From contig CADBAY010000002.1 of NCBI GenBank assembly GCA_902792815.1, forward strand, positions 1 to 64,000: 64,000 bases of DNA, written 5' to 3'. Position 1 is the stretch's first letter. Each line of letters opens with the position of its first letter. Source of the DNA: an uncultured Bacteroidia bacterium (lineage in GTDB: Bacteria; Bacteroidota; Bacteroidia; Bacteroidales; UBA932). A program made the translations under genes and the position numbers. The notes under the pieces were generated by a model. It did not search any database. It saw nothing but the letters and a program-made list of their open reading frames with translations, and was not told where the DNA came from. Positions 24,630-36,754 of this stretch are shown here, piece after piece.

Positions 24630-26102
24630 ATGCAAACCACAAAATCACTAAAGTACTGGCAGTGGAGGACAATCGTGGTGACCATGATAGGCTATGCCAT
24701 GTTCTATCTGGTCCGCAAGAATTTCTCTTTCTCCATGCCCGGCCTGGGCGCCGAATTCGGAATTACAAAGACCCAGTTGGGTCTGTTCCTTACGCTTCAC
24801 GGAGTTATTTACGGCTTGTCCCGCTACGTGGTGGGTATCATCACCGACCGTAACAGCGCCCGTAAGGTAATGTCGCTGGGGCTTATGCTATGCGCAATCG
24901 TCAATATCCTGTTCGGCACGAGCGATGCGGTTGCCGGCTGGATTGTTGCGCTGGCCGGCAAAGCGGGGGACATGGCCGCCATATCGGCCGTTCTCGTGTA
25001 TGTAATGGGTATTCTCTGGATGGTCAACGGTTTCCTTCAGGGAATGGGCGTGCCGCCTTGCACCAAAACGCTCACGCAGTGGATACACCCCAAGGAGCTT
25101 GCAACCAAGATGAGCATTTGGAATATGTCTCATTCCATCGGAGCCGGCCTTGCCATGGCGCTTTGCGGATGGATCGTCATGCCTCATCTGGGTGTGGACA
25201 TGAGCGTGAACCCCGAGACGGTGGCCGCTATCACCGCCAATCTTAATCTGGACATGGCCGACCCTGCCAACGTGCAGAAAGTCACCAATTTCGCCGCTCA
25301 CTTCGGAGCATGGCGCTGGTGCTTCCTTATTCCTGCCGGCGTGGCTATACTGGGTTCAGTCTGGCTGTTCTTCACCATGAAGGATTCTCCTTCGGATGTA
25401 GGATTCCCCGAGGTTGTCGGTAAGAAGAAGGCCATTGTTACCACTCCTGAAGAGGCTGCCGAGCACAGGGCTTTCGTCAACAAGCACGTTTATCGCAACC
25501 GTATCATCTGGACTTTGGCCATTACCAATTTCTTTGTGTACGTAGTGCGTTTCGCCGCCTTGGACTGGGGTCCCACTCTGCTTACCGAGAGTAAAGGGCT
25601 GTCGATGGCAAATGCCACTACCTTGTGCGTGGTGTTCGAATTGATAGGCGGTAATTTGGGCATGCTGTTCTGGGGATGGGCTACAGACCATATCTTCAAG
25701 AACAAAGCCCATCATACCTGCGTGGTGTGTATGGTAGGAGTCGCCATTTGTATCGCTTTGTTCTGGATGCTGCCGCAGAGCGCTGCGTGGTGGGTCATGC
25801 TGATTCCGTTCACTTTCCTTGGTTTCTGCATCTACGGCCCTCAGGCTCTGCTCGGAATTTGCGCCGCCCAGCACGCTACAAACAGGGCTTCCGCTACAGC
25901 CAACGGCATTCTCGGCATTTTCGGATACCTGAGCACCATAGTTTCTGGCTTCGGATTCGGCTTCGTCGCCCAGCACTATGGCTGGAATGCCGCCTACATT
26001 ACGATTTTCGTATGTGCAGTAATAGGCTTGGTCACCGTACTTACCATCTGGGGGGCCAAGGCTACCGGTTATACTGAAGAAGATCTGCATCAAAAGGCAT
26101 AA
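24630..26102 (+). CDS. Organophosphate:phosphate antiporter family transporter (GlpT/UhpT-like)
   Basis: A 490-residue inner-membrane transporter of the MFS, OPA family, which exchanges phosphorylated compounds such as glycerol-3-phosphate or hexose phosphates for inorganic phosphate. Twelve hydrophobic segments can be laid out, and YAMFYLVRKNFSFSMPGL in the first helix is the hallmark of GlpT/UhpT proteins; RNSARKVMSLGLML marks the loop after helix 2. It sits between a glycerol-1-phosphate dehydrogenase and an exported phosphoesterase, which points to uptake of a glycerol- or polyol-phosphate. A few extra residues (about 200-225) are inserted between helices 5 and 6. Confidence 0.9.
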   Translation: MQTTKSLKYWQWRTIVVTMIGYAMFYLVRKNFSFSMPGLGAEFGITKTQLGLFLTLHGVIYGLSRYVVGIITDRNSARKVMSLGLMLCAIVNILFGTSDAVAGWIVALAGKAGDMAAISAVLVYVMGILWMVNGFLQGMGVPPCTKTLTQWIHPKELATKMSIWNMSHSIGAGLAMALCGWIVMPHLGVDMSVNPETVAAITANLNLDMADPANVQKVTNFAAHFGAWRWCFLIPAGVAILGSVWLFFTMKDSPSDVGFPEVVGKKKAIVTTPEEAAEHRAFVNKHVYRNRIIWTLAITNFFVYVVRFAALDWGPTLLTESKGLSMANATTLCVVFELIGGNLGMLFWGWATDHIFKNKAHHTCVVCMVGVAICIALFWMLPQSAAWWVMLIPFTFLGFCIYGPQALLGICAAQHATNRASATANGILGIFGYLSTIVSGFGFGFVAQHYGWNAAYITIFVCAVIGLVTVLTIWGAKATGYTEEDLHQKA

Positions 26103-26104
26103 TA

Positions 26105-27706
26105 ATGAAAAAGTTATTAATTATCGTCGCAAGCCTTGCTCTAAGTCTTTCCTCCTTTGCAGCCAAGGTGCTCCCTCCTGAAGTCAAGGGTAGGGTAACC
26201 GATACCGACGGAAAACCTATTGCAGGGGTCGTCGTTTCTGACGGCATTCAGGTCGTGCTCACCGATGCAGAGGGCAAGTACTGCTTTCCCCGTATTCCCG
26301 AGGCATATTACGTGTTTATAAGCATCCCTTCGGAGTATGAGATTCCGATCCGCCAGGGACAGCCCGTGTTCTTCAAGAAGCTCGAAGACAGGCCTGCGTA
26401 TAATTTTGTGCTTAAGCCCCTTAAGGGTGGTCCGGAGAAAGATTTCAATCTCTTCCTTATGGCAGATCCCCAGTGCCAATGGATTTGGCATGTCAAAAGG
26501 CTCCGTCAGGAGGGTATCGCCGATATCAAGGCTTATGCCCGCAAATGCAAGGGGCCTGATTATGCCATTACCCTCGGAGATATAGCTTATAGCGAAGGAT
26601 ACCGTAATACCAACTACCTTCTGCCGGTAATCCGCAGCGAATTCGAGGCTGCGAAGGTTGGTATGCCGGTGTTCCAGACCATAGGCAACCACGACTTCGA
26701 GTATCCTCTGACGGCCCTTGAAGAGGGGAGCCCCACCATTTCAATGAGGCGCAACCGTTATTTTGAAGATACGTTCGGCCCCGCCAATTATTCGTTCAAC
26801 AGGGGAGATGCGCACATCGTGTCGATGTTCAATGTCTGTTTCGAAACCTTCGGCCATCCCGGCAAGTACCACGGCGACTTTACCGACAGCCAGGTAACCT
26901 GGCTGGAGAAGGACCTTGCTGCGGTTCCCGCCGGCAAGCTGGTTATCCTGTGCGTTCATATTCCTTTCGAGGGCGCCGTTAACAAGTCGCCCAACATGGC
27001 CAAGGTGCTGGATATCCTGGGCGCCCGTGGTAATTCCAGAATAGTCAGCGGCCACACTCACACCATCAAGCATATTCATTATCCCAACGGAGTCAGCGAA
27101 TTCGTTGCCGGCGCGATGTCGGGCAGCTGGTGGTGGAGCAAGAACTGCGCGGACGGAACTCCCAACGGCTATGCCGTATGGAAGATCAGCGGCAACAAAG
27201 TGGTGTCCGACATCTACAAAGGCCAGAATTTCAAGGATACTTACCAGATGCGTATTTACCGTGGTGATGCCGAGTTCGGAGGCGAATACGAGAAATTCCG
27301 CCTGGAGCATGGCGGCAATACCATTCTGGTCAATGTATGGAACTGGGACGAAGGCTGGCGTTCCAAAGTTTACGAGAACGGCAAGCTGTGCGGCGAGCTC
27401 GAAAAGATGCCGCTCACCGGAGAGTATGAAGCGCCTTATAATGGCAGCAAGGACTGGTGGGCGATAGGATACAATGTGGGCGTGGTCGGGCGCGGCCATA
27501 TCCAGGGCAGTACCCGTAACAATTACTGCTCAAAGAATTACCACATGTTCAAGTATGTCCTCAAGGACCCCGCTGCCAAAATCAAGGTCGAAGTGTTCGA
27601 CAATTCGGGACGTAAGTTCAGCTGCAGTAAAATTACTACGGCTGAAGATTACGCCACTCTGGCTGAGCGTCCGAAATATCCCGTCGAACCTTCCTGGGAG
27701 GAATAA
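26105..27706 (+). CDS. Exported calcineurin-like metallophosphoesterase
   Basis: A 533-residue protein with signal peptide (cleaved after SFAA). Residues 28-105 are an Ig-like/carboxypeptidase-regulatory-like N domain (VKGRVTDTDGKPIAGVVVSDG). The phosphoesterase core follows: MADPQCQ near 120, TLGDIAYSEGY near 155, GNHDFEY near 195, VHIPFEG near 285 and SGHTHTIKH near 315, the metal-binding residues of the family. A C-terminal calcineurin-C domain runs to the end. It could release phosphorylated polyols outside the inner membrane for the adjacent transporter; the substrate is unproven. Start codon overlaps a second stop-like triplet two bases after the transporter gene. Confidence 0.9.
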   Translation: MKKLLIIVASLALSLSSFAAKVLPPEVKGRVTDTDGKPIAGVVVSDGIQVVLTDAEGKYCFPRIPEAYYVFISIPSEYEIPIRQGQPVFFKKLEDRPAYNFVLKPLKGGPEKDFNLFLMADPQCQWIWHVKRLRQEGIADIKAYARKCKGPDYAITLGDIAYSEGYRNTNYLLPVIRSEFEAAKVGMPVFQTIGNHDFEYPLTALEEGSPTISMRRNRYFEDTFGPANYSFNRGDAHIVSMFNVCFETFGHPGKYHGDFTDSQVTWLEKDLAAVPAGKLVILCVHIPFEGAVNKSPNMAKVLDILGARGNSRIVSGHTHTIKHIHYPNGVSEFVAGAMSGSWWWSKNCADGTPNGYAVWKISGNKVVSDIYKGQNFKDTYQMRIYRGDAEFGGEYEKFRLEHGGNTILVNVWNWDEGWRSKVYENGKLCGELEKMPLTGEYEAPYNGSKDWWAIGYNVGVVGRGHIQGSTRNNYCSKNYHMFKYVLKDPAAKIKVEVFDNSGRKFSCSKITTAEDYATLAERPKYPVEPSWEE

Positions 27707-27716
27707 GGGGGTATAA

Positions 27717-32110
<4,394 letters not shown>

Positions 32111-32135
<25 letters not shown>

Positions 32136-33127
32136 TTAATGAGATACTCTGCTATTTGTACGGCGTTGAGTGCCGCTCCTTTGCGTATCTGGTCACCCGA
32201 CAGCCACAGGGTTATTCCGTTATCGTTAGCCAGATCCTTGCGTATGCGTCCTACATATATATCGTCTTTACCGGCGGTAAACAGGGGCATGGGATAACTC
32301 TTTTGGGCAGGGTCGTCCTGAACGGTAATGCCTGGAGCGGCTTCCAGGGCCTCGCGTACCTGCGCGGCAGAAAGAGGCTTTTCGGTTTCGATCCAGACTG
32401 CTTCCGAATGGGAGCGGAGAGCCGAAATCCTTACGCACATGGCGCTGCAGCGAACGTCGGAGTGAAGAATCTTACGGGTTTCGTTGAACATCTTCATCTC
32501 CTCCTTGGTATAGTCGTTGTCGGTGAATACGTCAATCTGAGGGATAACGTTGTAGGCCAGCTGGTAGGCGAATTTATCTATCGTAACAGGTTCTCCGGCT
32601 GTAATCTGGCGGTACTGCTGCTGGAGCTCGGCCATGGCCTGGGCGCCGGCTCCGGATGCCGACTGGTAGCTTGCGACGTGTATGCGCGTAATATGAGAAA
32701 GCTTCTCTATGGGCTGGAGCACGACGACCATCATAATGGTGGTGCAGTTGGGGTTGGCAATGATCCCGCGGGGCCGTACGAGCGCGTCGGCGGCGTTGCA
32801 TTCAGGCACTACAAGGGGAACGTCGGGGTCCATCCTGAATGCGCTGGAGTTATCTATCATTACGGTGCCGTAGCGGGTGATAGTATCCGCGAATTCACGG
32901 GAAGTCCCGGCGCCGGCGGAGGTGAACGCAATGTCGATATCTTTGAAGTCGTCGTTGTGGCTCAGGAGTTTGACTTCGATCTCCTTGCCGCGGAATGTAT
33001 ACTTGCGGCCGGCGCTGCGCTCCGAGCCGAATAAAACCAGTTCGTCAAGGGGGAAGTTCCTTTGTTCCAATACTTTAATGAATTCCTGACCAACGGCGCC
33101 ACTTGCGCCAACGATTGCAACTTTCAT
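32111..33127 (-). CDS. asd: Aspartate-semialdehyde dehydrogenase
   Basis: Asd reduces aspartyl phosphate to aspartate semialdehyde on the way to lysine (and diaminopimelate), threonine and methionine. The protein has 338 residues. The NADP-binding motif is [11 protein letters not shown] at 5-15, the catalytic cysteine is in NPNCTTI near 128, [11 protein letters not shown] near 155 contacts substrate, and a histidine in [10 protein letters not shown] near 243 is the acid-base. It has a consensus promoter directly upstream and a second promoter-like site with a hairpin-bearing leader further away. Confidence 0.96.
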
Positions 33128-33149
33128 TTGTGTGACTACTTTTATTCTT

Positions 33150-33180
33150 CAAATATAGCAACATTTATCGGGACACCAAA
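33150..33180 (-). promoter_or_regulatory. Proximal promoter of asd
   Basis: Minus strand: TTTG (complement of 33177-33180), 19-bp spacer, TATATTTG (complement of 33150-33157). A perfect consensus, giving a leader of about 18 nt. Confidence 0.8.
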
Positions 33181-33189
33181 ATTTACGTG

Positions 33190-33285
33190 TGAAGCCCGCT
33201 TCACAGCGGGCTTCAACGGTTAGTTAGTAGTGTATACCTTTAGAAGGTTAATTATTGTTGGTTAGAATAGTTGTTGATTTCCGAG
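33190..33285 (-). ncRNA. Candidate small RNA or hairpin leader upstream of asd
   Basis: On the minus strand a promoter (ATTG, 19 bp, TATCTTTG, complement of 33288-33318) would start a transcript near 33284. About 70 nt later comes a perfect 10-bp hairpin TGAAGCCCGC/GCGGGCTTCA (33215-33190) with a 6-nt loop. No ATG is in this stretch, so it does not encode an obvious peptide. It could be a ~95-nt RNA ending at the hairpin, or the distal leader of asd. The hairpin lacks a clean U-tract. Confidence 0.4.
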
Positions 33286-33287
33286 TA

Positions 33288-33318
33288 CAAAGATAATGCA
33301 ATTTTTGATATTGACAAT
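33288..33318 (-). promoter_or_regulatory. Distal minus-strand promoter between trmD and asd
   Basis: ATTG (complement of 33315-33318), a 19-bp spacer and TATCTTTG (complement of 33288-33295). It lies in an A+T-rich gap about 160 nt before asd. Confidence 0.5.
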
Positions 33319-33368
33319 ACTTTTTTACAAAATAATTTAAAAAAAAGATTTTTAATTTTTAAAATATT

Positions 33369-34052
33369 TTATAAACTATCATCTAACAGCTCGGGTCTCA
33401 ATAACTTAGTCCTTTCAAGAGCCTGTTCATCCTGCCATGCACGTATGAGTTTTGGGTTGCCGCTCAGCAAAACATCAGGGACCTTCCATCCGTTGAACTC
33501 GGCGGGACGGGTATAAACGGGAGGGGAGAGCAGGTTGTCCTGGAAACTGTCCGACAGGGCGGAGGTCTCGTCCGTAAGCGCTCCGGGAATGAGCCGTACT
33601 ATTGCGTCGGCAACTATGGCGGCGGGAATCTCGCCCCCGCTGACCACATAATCGCCGACAGAAATCTCGCGGGTGATAAGATGCTCGCGTATGCGGTGGT
33701 CTATGCCTTTGTAGTGCCCGCAGAGGATTATGATGTTTTCTTTGAGCGAGAGTTCGTTGGCAATGGGCTGGCTGAACCGTTCGCCGTCAGGAGACATGTA
33801 AATGACCTCGTCGTAGCTGCGTTGGGATTTCAGCTCCTCAATCATCCGGAACACGGGCTCGACCATCATAACCATGCCGGCGTCTCCGCCGTAGCTATAG
33901 TCGTCCACGTTGCGCCTGGGCCCAATGCCGTATTTGCGTAGGTTGTGGACATGGATTTCGACCAGGGAGTTCTTTATGGCGCGTCCCACGATCGAATGAC
34001 CCAGAGGGCTTTCCAGCAATTCGGGGACGACACTCAAAATATCTATACGCAT
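33369..34052 (-). CDS. trmD: tRNA (guanine(37)-N1)-methyltransferase
   Basis: TrmD makes m1G37 in tRNAs reading CNN codons and prevents +1 frameshifting. The protein has 227 residues, with [16 protein letters not shown] at the start, [17 protein letters not shown] near 50-67, the trefoil-knot SAM site [12 protein letters not shown] near 107 and [10 protein letters not shown] near 133. It is a single-gene unit with its own box (TAATTTTG, complement of 34073-34080), divergent from the glutaminyl cyclase gene. Confidence 0.96.
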   Translation of the reverse strand: MRIDILSVVPELLESPLGHSIVGRAIKNSLVEIHVHNLRKYGIGPRRNVDDYSYGGDAGMVMMVEPVFRMIEELKSQRSYDEVIYMSPDGERFSQPIANELSLKENIIILCGHYKGIDHRIREHLITREISVGDYVVSGGEIPAAIVADAIVRLIPGALTDETSALSDSFQDNLLSPPVYTRPAEFNGWKVPDVLLSGNPKLIRAWQDEQALERTKLLRPELLDDSL

Positions 34053-34072
34053 ATCATTTTAGCTTAGAGATA

Positions 34073-34100
34073 CAAAATTAACATTTATTTGTTAAATTTG
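34073..34100. promoter_or_regulatory. Divergent -7 boxes spanned by a TTAACA/TGTTAA dyad
   Basis: Minus-strand TAATTTTG (34073-34080) serves trmD and plus-strand TAAATTTG (34093-34100) serves the glutaminyl cyclase gene. Between and across them lies TTAACA-N6-TGTTAA (34078-34095), a possible operator. The plus box ends 5 nt before the ATG at 34106. Confidence 0.5.
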
Positions 34101-34105
34101 CGGTA

Positions 34106-34858
34106 ATGAAAAGGATTCTTCTCCTGGCACTTTGTTGGATTTTCTGCCTCCAGGCTTGCTCGGCATCGGCTCCTGTCCAATATAAAATTAAAGTCGTGGC
34201 GGAATACAACCACGATACTTCCGCTTATACGCAAGGACTGTTCTTCGATGGCGGCACCCTTTATGAAAGTACGGGCCAGTGCGGCGAGAGCAGCTTCAGG
34301 GTGGTTGACTACAAAAGCGGCAAGGTGCTGCGCAAACTTGATTTCGCGCGTAAATACTTCGGCGAGGGCTCGGTGTTCTTTAAAGGCAAGCTTTATATGC
34401 TTACCTGGACTAACAAGGTAGCTTTCACCTATGATGCCGGGAGCCTGAAATACATAAAGACATATTCTTATCCCCGCGAGGGCTGGGGGCTTACCACCGA
34501 CGGCAAGTCGCTGATTGCTTCGGACGGCAGCTCCACCCTTTATTTCATGGATGAGAATTTGAAAGTCAAGCGCAGCCTGAAGGTTACCATGGACGGCCGC
34601 CCGGTGCGTTTCCTGAACGAGCTTGAGTGGATAAACGGCCGTATCTGGGCCAATGTTTACACCACCGATATGATAGTAATCATAAATCCCGCGAGCGGCA
34701 ATGTGGAGGGGATGGTGGATTGCACCGGACTGCTCCCCAAAAAGCTCCGCAAGCCCGACACCGATGTCCTTAACGGTATAGCATATCTTGACGGCCGTAT
34801 TTTCCTTACCGGCAAAAACTGGCCTAAATTATATGAAGTAGAATTAGTTAAGAAATAA
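34106..34858 (+). CDS. Glutaminyl-peptide cyclotransferase lipoprotein
   Basis: A 250-residue lipoprotein (lipobox LQAC, Cys18) of the plant/bacterial-type glutaminyl cyclase family, a five-bladed beta-propeller that converts N-terminal glutamine to pyroglutamate. Family signatures: YTQGLFFDGGTLYESTGQ-type opening near 45, then EGWGLTTDGKSLIASDGSSTLYF near 130, LNELEWINGRIWANVY near 172, and LNGIAYLDGRIFLTGKNWPKLYEV at the end. In Bacteroidota exported proteins often bear Gln just after signal cleavage, giving this enzyme many potential targets. Its box is so close to the ATG that the mRNA may be leaderless. Confidence 0.92.
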   Translation: MKRILLLALCWIFCLQACSASAPVQYKIKVVAEYNHDTSAYTQGLFFDGGTLYESTGQCGESSFRVVDYKSGKVLRKLDFARKYFGEGSVFFKGKLYMLTWTNKVAFTYDAGSLKYIKTYSYPREGWGLTTDGKSLIASDGSSTLYFMDENLKVKRSLKVTMDGRPVRFLNELEWINGRIWANVYTTDMIVIINPASGNVEGMVDCTGLLPKKLRKPDTDVLNGIAYLDGRIFLTGKNWPKLYEVELVKK

Positions 34859-34862
34859 ATGC

Positions 34863-34870
34863 TATATTTG
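34863..34870 (+). promoter_or_regulatory. -7 box of the DUF349-yidC-yggS unit
   Basis: TATATTTG, 30 nt before the ATG at 34901, in the gap after the glutaminyl cyclase stop. Confidence 0.5.
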
Positions 34871-34900
34871 CATTCTAATATTTAATAAAATATCTCCATT

Positions 34901-36754
34901 ATGAGTGAAACAAACATTCCTGAAGAGGTCCTCGCGGCAGCTTCAGACGTAGAAACCAAAGAAAGCGAAGTTATTGAAACCGCAGCAGTTCAACCCGAGG
35001 TAGAAGCGGAGGCCGAAAGCGCACCCCAAACCGAAAGCGCCCCTCAAGCCGAAAGTGCAACCGAAGTTGCCGAGGAGGCCGAGGCCGAGGCCGGTGCCAA
35101 GGCGGAAAGCCTTGTGGACAAGACCCTTGCCGAACTGTCCGAGATGTTCCGTTCCCTTAAGGAAAGCGCAGACAGCATGATGCGTTCCAAGGAGGCCGAA
35201 AACATAAAATCTGCGTTCTACAAGCTTCTGGGCAAACTTAAAGGAGAAAATCCTGACGTTGCCACCTCGCTTTCAAATCCTTTCGAGGCAGTAGAAGAGA
35301 ACTTCAAGGCCGTGTATGCCGACTACAAAAAAGAAAGGGCGGAATTCAACCGTCAGCAGGAGGCAAAGCGCGAAGAGAATCTTCTCACCAAGAAGGCAAT
35401 CATAGATGAACTCAAAGCCCTGGTCGAAAAGGAAGAAGATGCAAGCGCATCGTTCCCGGCTTTCCGCGAGTTGCAGAACCGCTGGAGAGAGGCTGGCCCG
35501 GTGCCCGTCAACGCATACAGGGACATCAACGATACCTATCAATTTTACGTAGAGAAGTTCTACGATATGGTCAAGATCAGCCGCGACCTCCGCGACCTTG
35601 ACTTCCAGAAGAATCTCGAGGCTAAAGAAAAGTTCTGCGAGGCGGCTGAAAAACTGGCCGAGAACGAGAATGTGGTCAACGCTTTCCACGAGCTCCAGAA
35701 GCTTCACGAGCAGTGGAAGGAGTTCGGTCCCGTTGCCAAAGAGAAGAGAGATGATATCTGGAATCGCTTCAAGGCTGCCACGGCTGTTATAAACAAGCGC
35801 TATCAGGCTCATTTCGAGGGCCAGAAAGAGGAGCAGCTTGCCAACCTCACGGCAAAGCAGGCTCTCTGCGAGCAGGTGGAAGAAATAGCCGCCAAGGAAA
35901 TCAACTCTTCCAGTGAGTGGAATGAGCAGTCACGCAAAATCCAGGAACTCCAGGAAGAATGGCGTAAGATCGGTTTTGCCACCCGCAAGGAAAACCAGAA
36001 GATCTACGACCGCTTCCGTGCGGCCTGTGATGCGTTCTACGGTCACAAGCGTGACTACTACAACCAGTTCAAAGACTCGATGAACGCCAATCTTGACAAG
36101 AAGATGGCCATCATCGAGAAGGCCGAGGCCCTCAAGAACAGTACTGAATGGAAGAAGGCTACCGATCAGTTCATCGAGCTTCAGAAGGAGTGGAAGGAAA
36201 TAGGTGCCGTGCCCCGCAAGAAGAGCGAGCAGATATGGAAGCGTTTCCGTGCCGCCTGCGACGAGTTCTTCGCCGAGAGGGACAAGAACGCCAAGCCCGA
36301 GAACGATTTCTACGGAAACCTGAAGGCTAAGAAGAAGCTCATTGAAGAGGTCCAGGCATATGTCGTATCGGAAGACGAGGCTGCTAACGCAGAGGCCCTT
36401 CGCTCCTTCAACGAGCGCTGGCAGGCCATAGGCCACGTGCCTTTCAAGGAGAAGGACGCAGTGAACGATGCTTACCGCTCCGCCATCAAGGAGAAGTTCC
36501 CGCTCAATCCTTCACGCAGGGCTCAGGGCGGCAGGCCCCAGAGAGGTCCCCGTACCGAAAAGGATATCCTTATGGACAAGTACCGCCAGCTGCAGCAGGA
36601 TGTAACTACATACGAGAACAATATCGGCTTCTTTGCCGCATCCAAGAACTCCGAACCTCTCATCAAGCAGATGCAGGAGCGTATCGAGCAGGCCAAGGCA
36701 GAGCTTAAGGAACTCGAGCAGAAGATACGCCAGGCTGAGGAGGGCGCCGAATAA
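34901..36754 (+). CDS. Multi-repeat DUF349 protein
   Basis: A 617-residue cytoplasmic protein. Residues 1-70 are an acidic low-complexity segment rich in Glu and Ala with a repeated APQTES/APQAES unit. The remainder is helical and holds at least five DUF349 repeats, recognisable as a tryptophan-glycine-proline unit (LQNRWREAGPVP, LHEQWKEFGPVA, LQEEWRKIGFAT, LQKEWKEIGAVP, FNERWQAIGHVP) followed by an IWxRFRAACDxF-type helix. The end is a coiled coil. DUF349 proteins have no settled function. It overlaps yidC by one base (TAATG), a pairing that suggests co-expression with the membrane insertase. Confidence 0.88.
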   Translation: MSETNIPEEVLAAASDVETKESEVIETAAVQPEVEAEAESAPQTESAPQAESATEVAEEAEAEAGAKAESLVDKTLAELSEMFRSLKESADSMMRSKEAENIKSAFYKLLGKLKGENPDVATSLSNPFEAVEENFKAVYADYKKERAEFNRQQEAKREENLLTKKAIIDELKALVEKEEDASASFPAFRELQNRWREAGPVPVNAYRDINDTYQFYVEKFYDMVKISRDLRDLDFQKNLEAKEKFCEAAEKLAENENVVNAFHELQKLHEQWKEFGPVAKEKRDDIWNRFKAATAVINKRYQAHFEGQKEEQLANLTAKQALCEQVEEIAAKEINSSSEWNEQSRKIQELQEEWRKIGFATRKENQKIYDRFRAACDAFYGHKRDYYNQFKDSMNANLDKKMAIIEKAEALKNSTEWKKATDQFIELQKEWKEIGAVPRKKSEQIWKRFRAACDEFFAERDKNAKPENDFYGNLKAKKKLIEEVQAYVVSEDEAANAEALRSFNERWQAIGHVPFKEKDAVNDAYRSAIKEKFPLNPSRRAQGGRPQRGPRTEKDILMDKYRQLQQDVTTYENNIGFFAASKNSEPLIKQMQERIEQAKAELKELEQKIRQAEEGAE

